Assembly: GCF_000020985.1 (NCBI RefSeq)
Contig: NC_011296.1
Span: forward strand, 1,044,001-1,108,000
Length of the DNA: 64,000 nucleotides
Direction: 5' to 3'
Source of the DNA: Thermodesulfovibrio yellowstonii DSM 11347
GTDB taxonomy: Bacteria > Nitrospirota > Thermodesulfovibrionia > Thermodesulfovibrionales > Thermodesulfovibrionaceae
Shown here: in pieces, positions 54,828 through 63,505 of the stretch
Position numbering within the stretch: the stretch's first letter is position 1
Layout: every line of letters starts with the position of its first letter
Made by a program: the position numbers and the translations under genes
The notes under the pieces: model-generated
Told to the model about the DNA's origin: nothing
Databases searched by the model: none
What the model saw: only the letters and a program-made list of their open reading frames with translations

Positions 54828-56029
54828 CGGTCAGCCTCTCCCATAACTATGTCCAGAGTTCCAATTATTGCTATTACATCTGCAAGAAGATGTCCCTCAC
54901 AAAGCTTTGGAATTGCAGATATGTGAATAAATGAAGGCGCTCTAACTCTCATTCTGTAAGGTCTTCCTGAACCGTCACTCACTATATAAAAGCCAAGCTC
55001 ACCTTTCGGTGCTTCTATGGCTGAATAGATTTCTCCTTTGGGCATTATTTCCTGTTTTTCCTCTGAAAATGCAATAAATCCATTCCAGAGAGAATCCCCT
55101 GGTTCAATCTTTCTTTTTGCCTGATGGGGCAAATCAATATCAGGAGATTTATCTGATAAAATTTTTCCTTCTGGCATCTTTTCAATACATTGTTTTACAA
55201 TCAGTACAGACTGTCTCATTTCCCTTATTCTGCATAAATACCTATCATAAGTATCCCCTTTTTCTCCAAGAGGTACTTCAAAATCAATTTCGCTGTATGC
55301 ATCATATGGTATTTGTTTTCTTATATCGTAGTAAACTCCAGAACCTCTCAAAGCAGGACCTGTAAGTCCTAATAGAACTGCATCCTCTGGTGCGATGACT
55401 CCAACCCCTCGAGTTCTCGCAATCCAGATACGGTTTTCTGTAAGAAGTGTTTCATATTCATCAACTCTGATGAGCATTAAATCCATAAACTTATAAATCT
55501 CATCAAGAACATGCTCTTTTATATCAACCCTTACCCCTCCAATTCTTGGATAGCTAACCGTAAGTCGGGCACCACATATTTTTTCAAAAAACTGCAATAT
55601 CTGCTCTCTCTCTCTGAATGCATAAAGAAACACGGTCATTGCACCGATGTCTAAGGCATGGGTAGCAAGCCAGAGAAGATGACTACTTAATCTGGTCATT
55701 TCAGATACCATTGTTCTTATAAATTTTGCCCGTGGTGGTGGTTCTATTCCCATAAGTCTCTCAACGGCAAGACAGTAACCAATATTGTTGGTCATACTTG
55801 AGATGTAATCAAGCCTGTCTGTAAGAGTCATTGCACCTGGATAGGTCTTACTTTCAGAGAGTTTTTCCACACCTCTATGTAAATAACCAACATCTGGCTT
55901 TATATTGATTACCCTTTCACCCTCAAACTCACAGAGAAGTTTCAGCACCCCATGAGTAGCAGGATGATGTGGTCCCATCTGAAGAACAAAGGTTGTGTCA
56001 CTTACTTTTTCTATTTCAGTCTCCCCCAT
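54824..56029 (-). CDS. nuoD: NADH-quinone oxidoreductase subunit D
   Basis: This 401-residue protein has [20 protein letters not shown] (quinone-site histidines), [12 protein letters not shown], and [14 protein letters not shown], with the standard NuoD end. It lacks the paired N- and C-terminal cysteine motifs that bind NiFe in hydrogenases, so this is a quinone-type complex and not an energy-conserving hydrogenase. It overlaps nuoB by 19 bases. Confidence 0.96.
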   Translation of the reverse strand: MGETEIEKVSDTTFVLQMGPHHPATHGVLKLLCEFEGERVINIKPDVGYLHRGVEKLSESKTYPGAMTLTDRLDYISSMTNNIGYCLAVERLMGIEPPPRAKFIRTMVSEMTRLSSHLLWLATHALDIGAMTVFLYAFREREQILQFFEKICGARLTVSYPRIGGVRVDIKEHVLDEIYKFMDLMLIRVDEYETLLTENRIWIARTRGVGVIAPEDAVLLGLTGPALRGSGVYYDIRKQIPYDAYSEIDFEVPLGEKGDTYDRYLCRIREMRQSVLIVKQCIEKMPEGKILSDKSPDIDLPHQAKRKIEPGDSLWNGFIAFSEEKQEIMPKGEIYSAIEAPKGELGFYIVSDGSGRPYRMRVRAPSFIHISAIPKLCEGHLLADVIAIIGTLDIVMGEADR

Positions 56030-56535
56030 CTTCCTTCTTCCCTCATAATTTTTTCTTTCAATTTAAGCACACCATACATCAATGCTTCAGGTCTTGGTGG
56101 ACAACCAGGAACATAGACATCTACAGGTAAAAACTGGTCAGCACCTTGAACAGTGCTGTAGGTATTAAATATTCCACCTGTGCATGCACAACTTCCCATT
56201 GCTATGACATACTTTGGTTCTGGCATCTGGTCATAAACCCTTTTAACAATAGGTGCCATTTTGTATGTAACTGTTCCAGCTATGATTATTACATCTGCCT
56301 GACGTGGTGAGGCTCTAAAGAGTATTCCAAAACGGTCAAGGTCTAAATGGGATGCGCCTGCTGCCATCATCTCGATGGCGCAGCAGGCAAGACCAAAAGT
56401 GAGGGGCCAAAGAGAGTTTGACCTACCCCAGTTTACGACTTTGTCAAGAGTAGTAATTATGACATTGCTACCCTTGATTATCTTTGTTCCTTCTTCTACC
56501 TCAATAAGCTGTTTATCATTAGTAGAGGGAAGCAT
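56011..56535 (-). CDS. nuoB: NADH-quinone oxidoreductase subunit B
   Basis: This 174-residue protein has the N2 cluster ligands: ACCAIEMMA (Cys51-Cys52), GSCACTGG (Cys116) and [10 protein letters not shown] (Cys145). It hands electrons to quinone at the NuoD interface. It begins inside the last codons of the ferredoxin-like gene at 56519-57025 (17-base overlap), which ties that gene to the complex. Confidence 0.96.
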   Translation of the reverse strand: MLPSTNDKQLIEVEEGTKIIKGSNVIITTLDKVVNWGRSNSLWPLTFGLACCAIEMMAAGASHLDLDRFGILFRASPRQADVIIIAGTVTYKMAPIVKRVYDQMPEPKYVIAMGSCACTGGIFNTYSTVQGADQFLPVDVYVPGCPPRPEALMYGVLKLKEKIMREEGRWGRLK

Positions 56536-57025
56536 AGGTATCCTTCACAAACCTCTCTCTCTTGAGTTTTGAAGCCTCATCAGCAGAGACAAACTTCAAT
56601 GCCTTTGTTGTGCACTTTGTAACACAAGCAGGCTTCAAACCCTGGTCTACCCTGTCCTTACAGTAATCACACTTTACAACTTTGCCAGTCTCAGGATTCC
56701 ACTGAGGTACTCCCCATGGGCAAGCCGTAATGCAAGATTTACAGCCAACGCAAAGAGACTGCTCAACAAAAACTATTCCATCCTTTGAACGCTTCTGCAT
56801 TGCACCTGTGGGACAGGCTTTTACACACCAGGGGTCTTCACAGTGAAAACAGGGCATAAAGACAAATCTTTGTCTTGGAAGTCCTCCGATTAGTTTTATA
56901 TCTGTTTCAATTATTCTACAAAGTCTCGGTCCTACGGGAAGTTCATTTTTTGTTTTACAGTGCACCTCACAGGCATAACAACCTATGCAACGGTCATGGT
57001 CTTGATATATATAGTAGATGCTCAT
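56519..57025 (-). CDS. Four-cluster ferredoxin-like electron-transfer subunit
   Basis: This 168-residue protein has four 4Fe-4S motifs: [37 protein letters not shown], and [21 protein letters not shown]. It belongs to the DmsB/PsrB/HycB-type family that pairs with molybdopterin subunits. It has no signal sequence, so it acts in the cytoplasm. It lies 12 bases after the Mo oxidoreductase gene and overlaps nuoB, so it could pass electrons between the Mo enzyme and complex I. Confidence 0.93.
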   Translation of the reverse strand: MSIYYIYQDHDRCIGCYACEVHCKTKNELPVGPRLCRIIETDIKLIGGLPRQRFVFMPCFHCEDPWCVKACPTGAMQKRSKDGIVFVEQSLCVGCKSCITACPWGVPQWNPETGKVVKCDYCKDRVDQGLKPACVTKCTTKALKFVSADEASKLKRERFVKDTYASLY

Positions 57026-57037
57026 ATCTGTCCTCCC

Positions 57038-59125
57038 TTAAGCCTTCTTCACTCTTACAAAGTTTTCAAAAAGCGCACCTGTGTGGCTTCCATGTGCCAT
57101 TTTGTCAAAAGCTCCGCTAAGAAGTCTACCTTCATTTAGTCCTTTACCGAAGGAACGGGTCTTCCAGGGCACTTCATTCTCAAATCCTCTATACATAAAC
57201 ACAGCCTCTGGGTGAATAAACGGAGTAACTTTAGCTCTAATTTTCCCAGAAAAATCTCCAGAAGATACCTCTACCCAGTCACCATTCTTTATTCCAAGTT
57301 TTGCTGCAGCTTTATCGTTTATCCAGAGTTCGTTTTCAGGAACAATCTCATTGAGATATCTGTTGTTATGGGTCTGCACATGGGTGTGCACTGCCATTCT
57401 TCCAAAGACAAGTCTGAACTCGCCCTCTTCAATGTTAGGCTTTGCAGGTGTTTGATGTTCATAGAAGAATGGAACTTCTCTTTCAGCCATCTTGCTTGAG
57501 AGAATTTCTACTTTACCTGAAGGAGTCTTGAATTTGAGCTCATCTCTTGAATACATTTTAGCATCTTTACAGAGAGCAACCTGTCCAGATTTATCGAAGT
57601 CCTCAATCTTAACTCCTGTTCCTTCAAGCTGATAATTCCAAAGATCTTCAATGGTTTCAAAGGGCATGTACTGTCCAACACCATAGGCATATAGAAGTCC
57701 CTTTGTTATCTCCCATTTACCCTTTGTATCATAGATTGGCTTAATTGCCTTTCTTCTCATTATGAATGCAGGCTTTGCACCTCTCTGAAGCCCTATCATG
57801 TCATCTCTTTCAAGATAGGTTGACTCTGGCAATACAACGTCGGCATACCAAGCCGTTGATGAATAGTTGGTGTCTATTGCCACTAACAGGTCAAGTCCAT
57901 CAAGGACTTCTTTAATATCTTTTAGGGTAATTCCTGCAAAGGGATCGTAACGAACTACAAAGAGAGCCTTCACAGGATAGGGCTCGCCCTTTTTAATTGC
58001 TCTGTAAAGATGGAGAATGTGTCCTGCTCCATCGTAGAGAAATCCTTTACCTGCCTCAGCCTCAACTCTTTTTTCCTCAGGTGCAGGAATTTTTTCAAGT
58101 AGGCTGTTTAACCCTTTTGCTCCCACTTCCTTTGGTGTCTTTGCAAGAATCAAACCACCCTTCTGCTCTATGCTACCAAGTAGTGCATTAAGAATAATTA
58201 CAGAACGGGCAAAATAGAAGGCATCCATATACCTTGCAGAAAACCAACCGGGATAGAGTATTACTCTTGGTTTTGCAGCACTCAAAGCCTTTGCTAAGTT
58301 AACTATTTCATAGGCAGGAATTCCTGTTTCCTTTTCAGCCCACTCAGGAGTGCAGTTTTTTACAAAGTTTTCAAGTTCTACAGTTCCATCAAAGAATTTA
58401 TCAACAAAGTCTTTGTCGTAAAGATTTTCTTTTAAAATTACATGAATTAAAGCAAGATTGAAGGCATAGTCAGTGCCTGGTCTTATCTGATAGAACCTTG
58501 TTGCCTTTGTTGCAGTCTTTGATACTCTCACATCTAAATATGTGAGATCTGCTCCGTTTTCAAGAGCCTTAACAATATTGTTAACCTCTCTAACACCTAA
58601 GGCTTCAATGGCATTTCTGCCATAGAATACCATGTGTTTAGTATTGGCAAAGTCATATCCTACCTCCGGTCTACCGTAGCCAAGCAGAGTTTGATAGGCA
58701 AGGTCAACATTTTTTCTGCAGAAGTCGTCATGACTAAAGTAATTGGGAGAACCCATTCCTCTTACAATCAATCTCTGCATTTCTCCGAAAAGACCAGCTC
58801 CTCTGTCTAAAAGGGCTACGGTTCTTTTACCATACTTTGCCTGTATATCCTTGACTTTGTCTGCCACGTATTTGAAGGCCTCTTCCCAGCTTACCCTTTT
58901 AAACTGGCCCGAGCCTCTTTCGCCAGTTCTAATCATTGGATACTGAAGCCTTTCGGAGTCATAAAGAAGGGCAATTCCAGCAGAGCCCCTGGCACAGAGG
59001 CTTCCCTCCATGCCAGGAACGTAAGGATTCCCCTCTATCCATTTAACTCTACCGTCTTCTACTTCAACCCGAATGGGGCATCTTACGGAGCACATTCCAC
59101 AGTTGCTGAATACTGAGTTCTTCAT
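57038..59125 (-). CDS. Molybdopterin oxidoreductase (PhsA/PsrA-like), cytoplasmic
   Basis: This 695-residue Mo-bisMGD enzyme has an N-terminal 4Fe-4S site (Cys9, Cys12, Cys16 in SNCGMCSVRCP, and Cys44 in SLCARGSAG). A probable Mo ligand is Cys136 in SHDDFCRKN. Segments GADLTYLDVRVSKTATKA, and LPESTYLERDDMIGLQRGA, place it near thiosulfate/polysulfide reductases or related enzymes. It lacks a Tat signal, so it is cytoplasmic, unlike most PhsA/PsrA. It sits between a TauE/SafE transporter and the ferredoxin subunit and complex I, so the reaction may involve a sulfur compound or act as an electron donor to complex I. The substrate is not provable here; a formate dehydrogenase is an alternative. 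Confidence 0.85.
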   Translation of the reverse strand: MKNSVFSNCGMCSVRCPIRVEVEDGRVKWIEGNPYVPGMEGSLCARGSAGIALLYDSERLQYPMIRTGERGSGQFKRVSWEEAFKYVADKVKDIQAKYGKRTVALLDRGAGLFGEMQRLIVRGMGSPNYFSHDDFCRKNVDLAYQTLLGYGRPEVGYDFANTKHMVFYGRNAIEALGVREVNNIVKALENGADLTYLDVRVSKTATKATRFYQIRPGTDYAFNLALIHVILKENLYDKDFVDKFFDGTVELENFVKNCTPEWAEKETGIPAYEIVNLAKALSAAKPRVILYPGWFSARYMDAFYFARSVIILNALLGSIEQKGGLILAKTPKEVGAKGLNSLLEKIPAPEEKRVEAEAGKGFLYDGAGHILHLYRAIKKGEPYPVKALFVVRYDPFAGITLKDIKEVLDGLDLLVAIDTNYSSTAWYADVVLPESTYLERDDMIGLQRGAKPAFIMRRKAIKPIYDTKGKWEITKGLLYAYGVGQYMPFETIEDLWNYQLEGTGVKIEDFDKSGQVALCKDAKMYSRDELKFKTPSGKVEILSSKMAEREVPFFYEHQTPAKPNIEEGEFRLVFGRMAVHTHVQTHNNRYLNEIVPENELWINDKAAAKLGIKNGDWVEVSSGDFSGKIRAKVTPFIHPEAVFMYRGFENEVPWKTRSFGKGLNEGRLLSGAFDKMAHGSHTGALFENFVRVKKA

Positions 59126-59137
59126 GTTAAACCCCTT

Positions 59138-59527
59138 TTAAAATACGCCAAGCAATTGTAAGGCTAATATTAAGAGACCGACGCAAGCAACCCTTTTTAC
59201 CATTACAGGATTGAGTTTCTTTGCAATCTTAGGTCCTATATAACCACCAAGAATTGCCGCAGGAAACATTATTAAGAAGAATATTAAGTCAAAGTTTCCA
59301 AAGCCATAATGTCTAAACGTTCCCATAAGGGTATTGAAGAATATGGCAAGCAAAGAGCTACCCACGATAACATACATGGGAAGTCTTAAACCAACTGCCA
59401 TGAGAGGAACCATAAATGGCCCACCACCAAAGCCAAACATAGATGATGCAATTGCTATAAGAAATGCACCTGGAATACCTATTGCAAGATTTACTTTAAA
59501 TTCCTGTCCCCAAAATTCTATTTTCAT
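59138..59527 (-). CDS. TauE/SafE-type transporter, second half
   Basis: This 129-residue membrane protein with about four helices has the TSUP (TauE/SafE, DUF81) repeat motif GFGGGPFMVPLMAVGLRLPMYVIVGSS. Full TSUP transporters have two such halves (about 250 residues); this gene holds only one and the upstream gene holds the other. The start is 2 bases after the preceding stop, so the halves are translated together. TSUP proteins export or import sulfite, sulfonates or other sulfur compounds. Confidence 0.85.
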   Translation of the reverse strand: MKIEFWGQEFKVNLAIGIPGAFLIAIASSMFGFGGGPFMVPLMAVGLRLPMYVIVGSSLLAIFFNTLMGTFRHYGFGNFDLIFFLIMFPAAILGGYIGPKIAKKLNPVMVKRVACVGLLILALQLLGVF

Positions 59528-59529
59528 AG

Positions 59530-60774
59530 TTATTTACCTCCTTCTGCCTTTTTCTTTGCTTCTTCTTCTGCTCTCTTTCTAAACTCTTTAAGAATTGCCT
59601 GTTCTTTCTTGTTTTTCTCTAAGTATCTTGGAGTTGTCTGCCAGAACATAAGAAGTGAAAGTATTATAAGAACCCATCCAAAAAGGAATTTATACTGGTC
59701 AAGGGTTATAAGCTCCGTCAGTTTTGGACCAATAAATCCTCCGGCAAGCATGGCAAGCCCGAGAGTAACTCCAAGCTTCCAGTTGATAAATTTAATTTTT
59801 GAGTAGTTGTAAATTCCTGTGCCTTGGGAGAAAAGAACTGTTGGCATGACTGTTCCTGCTACAACTGTATGAGGAAGTCCAAACATTACAAGTATCGGGT
59901 TAAGAATAAATCCACCACCAGCACCCATCAAAACTCCAAAAGTTGTAATTGCCGCAGTAAGAAGGAATGGCCATATTACATTAACAGTCCTACCAGCATT
60001 TGGTAAATATACACTGGGAAATGTAACTGAGTTTTCAACTACAACCGGTTCACTCTTTATATCCTTGTCAACCTTTGCAACGACAAAATATTTTCCAGGA
60101 GCAGTGTTTGCTGGAAGTTCAATTGTAGCCTTAAATGTGCCATCTTCTGCTATTTTTAAGTTTGAAGAAAATACGTTACCAACGCTACGAAATCTTGCTT
60201 TAAGTAGCTGCATAGACCTGCGCTTATTCTCTTTTTCATCCATTGGTTCAAGCTTTGTTCCTCTTGAACCAATTATGCTTGCCCACAAAGACGTCTGATA
60301 CCTATCAATTTTCAACTTTGCAGGATAACCGTAAACAGCATCGGCACCGGCATTTTTTATAACTTCAGAAACACTCCACTTTCCACCCTTTGCCTTAGCA
60401 TCCTCTAAAACGGGCTTATATTTTTCAGGAACAATTAATCTGTAAAAGGCGGGCATATCATCAGTCATATAAAATATGTATGGCCTCTTACCAGTTTTGG
60501 GATCTGGGTCTGCGTCAAGCCTTGCAGCTCTTACAGTTTTTTCAGCCCAGACTTCAATGTATACATCTTTGCCAGCTGGTACTTTACCAGTGATTGTAAG
60601 TTTACCTCCGCCTGAAAGATTTGTTTTATCAACGCTTACTGTAACAGTCTCTGCTGACTGTGCTTCCTTCGGAGCTTCAACGGCTTTCTGTTCAGCAGGC
60701 TTCTGAGCAAAACCAGTAGAGACAAAAACCGTTAAAACAAGAATTACTGTAAAAAGAGTTAAAAATCGCTTCAT
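59530..60774 (-). CDS. TauE/SafE-type transporter, first half with periplasmic domain
   Basis: This 414-residue protein has a signal peptide (about 1-23, ending GFAQ) and an extracytoplasmic region of about 230 residues rich in beta strands (LSGGGKLTITGKVPAGKDVYIEVWAEKT). A TSUP half then follows with VIWPFLLTAAITTFGVLMGAGGGFILNPILVMFGLPHTVVAGT, and a charged C-terminal tail comes last. The extracellular domain is an unusual addition. It starts 18 bases after usp and ends 2 before the other half. The substrate is probably a sulfur compound. Confidence 0.85.
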   Translation of the reverse strand: MKRFLTLFTVILVLTVFVSTGFAQKPAEQKAVEAPKEAQSAETVTVSVDKTNLSGGGKLTITGKVPAGKDVYIEVWAEKTVRAARLDADPDPKTGKRPYIFYMTDDMPAFYRLIVPEKYKPVLEDAKAKGGKWSVSEVIKNAGADAVYGYPAKLKIDRYQTSLWASIIGSRGTKLEPMDEKENKRRSMQLLKARFRSVGNVFSSNLKIAEDGTFKATIELPANTAPGKYFVVAKVDKDIKSEPVVVENSVTFPSVYLPNAGRTVNVIWPFLLTAAITTFGVLMGAGGGFILNPILVMFGLPHTVVAGTVMPTVLFSQGTGIYNYSKIKFINWKLGVTLGLAMLAGGFIGPKLTELITLDQYKFLFGWVLIILSLLMFWQTTPRYLEKNKKEQAILKEFRKRAEEEAKKKAEGGK

Positions 60775-60792
60775 ACAATTATCCTCCTCCTA

Positions 60793-61206
60793 TTATCTAA
60801 TTATCAAAACTGATTGAGTAGCATTTGCTGCCACTTTTTGTGTGACACTTCCAAAAAGTGTTCTTTCTGTTGCATCCTTACCTTTTGAACCAATAACAAT
60901 TAAATCATAGCCATTTTTGGCATAATCAACAATTACATCAGCAGGCGAACCTTCAAGAATTATTGTCTCTCCTTTCACCCCCTTTTCATTTAAAATTTCC
61001 TGTGCTTTTTTGAGGTTTCCCTCAAATTCTGCCTTAAAAATCCCCTCAACTGTTGCACAGTCTACCCCAATCTCTAAAAAACAAACTTTCGGAACAACCG
61101 AGATAACAGTTATCTGAGAACCAAATTTTTGTGCCAGCTTGATAGCTTCGTTCAAAGCTTTTTTCGACCACTCTGAGCCATCAAAACATACTAAAATTTT
61201 TTGCAT
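60793..61206 (-). CDS. Universal stress protein (UspA family)
   Basis: This 137-residue protein starts MQKILVCFDGSEWSKKALNEAI and has the ATP-binding loop GSKGKDATERTLFGSVTQKVAANA near the end. It belongs to the ATP-binding Usp group. GGAGG lies 7 bases before the ATG. It is the first gene after the sigma-54-type promoter at 61247 and probably begins the long unit that runs to the chemoreceptor. Confidence 0.93.
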   Translation of the reverse strand: MQKILVCFDGSEWSKKALNEAIKLAQKFGSQITVISVVPKVCFLEIGVDCATVEGIFKAEFEGNLKKAQEILNEKGVKGETIILEGSPADVIVDYAKNGYDLIVIGSKGKDATERTLFGSVTQKVAANATQSVLIIR

Positions 61207-61246
61207 GGTAAACCTCCTACGAATAATTTTTCAAAAAAGAAGTAAT

Positions 61247-61263
61247 TGCAAAATATTTGCCAA
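61247..61263 (-). promoter_or_regulatory. Putative sigma-54 (-24/-12) promoter before usp
   Basis: On the minus strand the sequence is TTGGCAAATATTTTGCA: GG and GC separated by exactly 10 bases, in the TTGGCA...TTGCA context. The start of transcription would be about 61236, with the usp ATG at 61206. An NtrC-family activator gene is in the window (42223-43563). A paired inverted repeat TGTCCC/GGGACA lies about 100 bases upstream. Confidence 0.75.
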
Positions 61264-61330
61264 AAGATAAGTTATTGAAAATATTAGAAAATGGACAGAT
61301 TAAGGTGTGCCATTAGGGACAAAAGTGACA

Positions 61331-61358
61331 AACTGCTGTCCCATTTGGGACAGCAGTT
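61331..61358. promoter_or_regulatory. Inverted repeat: activator site or aconitase terminator
   Basis: A perfect 12-base arm AACTGCTGTCCC, loop ATTT, and its complement, with an outer AGTGAC/GTCACT pair around it. It begins 6 bases after the aconitase stop, so it may be a weak terminator. It also lies about 100 bases upstream of the -24/-12 element, where activator (NtrC-type) sites are placed. A further GGGACA half-site is at 61316-61321. Confidence 0.6.
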
Positions 61359-61363
61359 CTAAG

Positions 61364-63307
61364 TCACTGGATTACCTTTTTTCTTACATAAGGAAGAAGT
61401 CCGCCACTTAGGAGAAGGTCTCTTTCTCTTTCATTTAAGTTCGAATAAACCTTAAAAGAGTTCTTTTTCGATAAGTTTATAACTTCATATTGCTGTTCAC
61501 TTTTAATTGCTTCAATCAAGCCATTGAGTTTTAAAATATCTCCCTGCTCTACTTTTTCATAATCCTCTGGATTTGTAAAAATTAGAGGCATGATTCCAAA
61601 GTTGATTAGATTGGCTCGATGAATTCTCGCAAAAGACTTTGCTATGACAGCTTTTATTCCAAGATACATTGGTGCTATTGCTGCATGTTCACGGGATGAA
61701 CCCTGTCCGTAGTTTTCACCACCCACAATAATACCGCCGCCTTTATTTTTCGCATTCATAGCTCTTTCATAAAAGGTTTCGTCGAGATTTTTAAATGTGA
61801 ACTTGGAAATCTCTGGAATATTAGACCTGTAAGGCAATACCTGCGTTCCTGCCGGCAAAATATCATCTGTTGTTATATTGTCACCAAGTTTTAGCAAAAC
61901 TTCTGCCTCAATGCTCTCCTCAAGGGGGGCTTTTACGGGGACTTCTTTTATGTTCGGTCCCTTAATTATTTTTGCCTCCTTTTCTTTGCGGGGCGGAATA
62001 AGCATATTATCATTTATTAAAAATGTCTCCGGATCGCTAACTTCATTTATTCCTAAGTCTGTCTCTAAGGGATTTACTATCTCTCCATTTAATGCTGCAA
62101 GAGCACATACTACCGGTGATGCAAGATATACAAAGGCATCCTTTGTTCCTGAACGACCTTTAAAATTACGATTGTAGGAGCGAATTGAAACTTGGCCGCT
62201 ACCAGGAGCTCCGCCCATTCCAATGCAGGGACCACAGGCAGATTCAAGTATTCTTGCACCTGCTGAAATCATTGCCTCAATATCGCCTTCCCGAGCAAGC
62301 ATCTGATATACCTGCTTTGAGCCGGGATTTATAAAAAGAGTAACCTCCTCATTTACAGTCTTTCCTTTAAGAATAGATGCAACTGTTTTCATCATCTTGT
62401 AGGAAGAGTTTGTGCATGAACCAATGCAGACCTGATTAACCTTCATACCTTTAAGTTCTCTTACAGCAACCACATTGTCAGGGCTATGAGGTTGGGCTAT
62501 CATTGGTTCAATCTCTGAAAGGTCAAGCTCGATTATCTCAGCATATTCAGCATCCTCATCGGCCTCAAGGGGAATCCATTGATAATCTCTTCCCTGAGCT
62601 TTGAGAAATTTTAGTGTGTTTTCGTCGCTTGGGAAAATTGATGTTGTTGCACCAAGCTCTGCTCCCATGTTTGTAATTGTTGCCCTGTCAGTGACAGAGA
62701 GGTCTTTTACACCCTCACCACCATATTCAAATATCTTTCCCACACCTCCCTTAACAGTGAGCATTTTAAGGAGAGTAAGTATAACATCCATCGCTGTCAC
62801 ATAAGGTCTTCTGAGCTTCCCATAGAGATTTATTTTTACCACTTTCGGCATGGTAAACTCAAAGGGCATTCCTGCCATAACAGAGGCTGCTTCAAGTCCA
62901 CCAACTCCGATTGCAATCATTCCCATGCCTCCGCCCGTAGGAGTATGGCTGTCTGTTCCGAGGGCAATTAGTCCAGGTGCAGCAAATCTCTCAAGATGAA
63001 CTTGATGACATATTCCATTGCCTGGCCTTGAAAAATAAGCTCCAAAGCGGGCTGCAGCGGTTCTCAGAAAGAGATGGTCATCGGCGTTCATAAAATTGCT
63101 CTGAAGCATGTTATGGTCAACATATGAGACAGCAAGAGGCACTCTTACCTTATCCAAACCAATAGCCTCGAATTCAAGCCATGCCATTGTGCCAGTTGCA
63201 TCTTGTGTGTAAACTTGGTCAACTCTTACGCCAATCAGTTCTCCTTCTTTTACTTTTCCAGATACAATATGAGCTTCCAGTATTTTCTCTACAATATTCT
63301 TACCCAT
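61364..63307 (-). CDS. Aconitate hydratase (short bacterial type)
   Basis: This 647-residue aconitase has the 4Fe-4S ligands in IGSCTNSS and SACGPCIGMGG, and the mobile C-terminal swivel domain (GDNITTDDILPAGTQVLP, GQGSSREHAAIAP). It converts citrate and isocitrate and is shorter than the 750-900 residue AcnA/AcnB, matching the putative-aconitase group found in anaerobes. GAGGAG lies just before the ATG. An identical 17-base palindrome to that at the cas promoter lies about 50 bases upstream. Confidence 0.93.
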   Translation of the reverse strand: MGKNIVEKILEAHIVSGKVKEGELIGVRVDQVYTQDATGTMAWLEFEAIGLDKVRVPLAVSYVDHNMLQSNFMNADDHLFLRTAAARFGAYFSRPGNGICHQVHLERFAAPGLIALGTDSHTPTGGGMGMIAIGVGGLEAASVMAGMPFEFTMPKVVKINLYGKLRRPYVTAMDVILTLLKMLTVKGGVGKIFEYGGEGVKDLSVTDRATITNMGAELGATTSIFPSDENTLKFLKAQGRDYQWIPLEADEDAEYAEIIELDLSEIEPMIAQPHSPDNVVAVRELKGMKVNQVCIGSCTNSSYKMMKTVASILKGKTVNEEVTLFINPGSKQVYQMLAREGDIEAMISAGARILESACGPCIGMGGAPGSGQVSIRSYNRNFKGRSGTKDAFVYLASPVVCALAALNGEIVNPLETDLGINEVSDPETFLINDNMLIPPRKEKEAKIIKGPNIKEVPVKAPLEESIEAEVLLKLGDNITTDDILPAGTQVLPYRSNIPEISKFTFKNLDETFYERAMNAKNKGGGIIVGGENYGQGSSREHAAIAPMYLGIKAVIAKSFARIHRANLINFGIMPLIFTNPEDYEKVEQGDILKLNGLIEAIKSEQQYEVINLSKKNSFKVYSNLNERERDLLLSGGLLPYVRKKVIQ

Positions 63308-63352
63308 TGACTCCTCCTTGTAATAAATAGAAACTGTTTAAAAACTTGTAAT

Positions 63353-63369
63353 TTATTGAAAATCAATAA
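63353..63369. promoter_or_regulatory. 17-base palindrome upstream of aconitase
   Basis: On the minus strand it reads TTATTGATTTTCAATAA, identical to 14098-14114 before cas6, with the same orientation relative to the downstream gene. It lies about 50 bases before the aconitase ATG. It may be an operator, or a chance AT-rich match. The rest of the 198-base gap to lysA holds nothing else I can identify. Confidence 0.3.
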
Positions 63370-63465
63370 ACTACAGAACAGCCTCTTTCCAATATAAAGA
63401 ATCGCCTTCAGCCATGCCTCAGGATAACTCAAAAAAGGATTGTTCCTTACTTTATTAAAAATTAG

Positions 63466-63471
63466 TATAAT
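63466..63471 (+). promoter_or_regulatory. Probable -10 element of lysA
   Basis: A perfect TATAAT lies 34 bases before the lysA GTG in a very AT-rich stretch. No strong -35 is seen at the right distance. Confidence 0.4.
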
Positions 63472-63505
63472 ATTATATCTTATAAAAATTCAAAAGGAGG
63501 ATACT

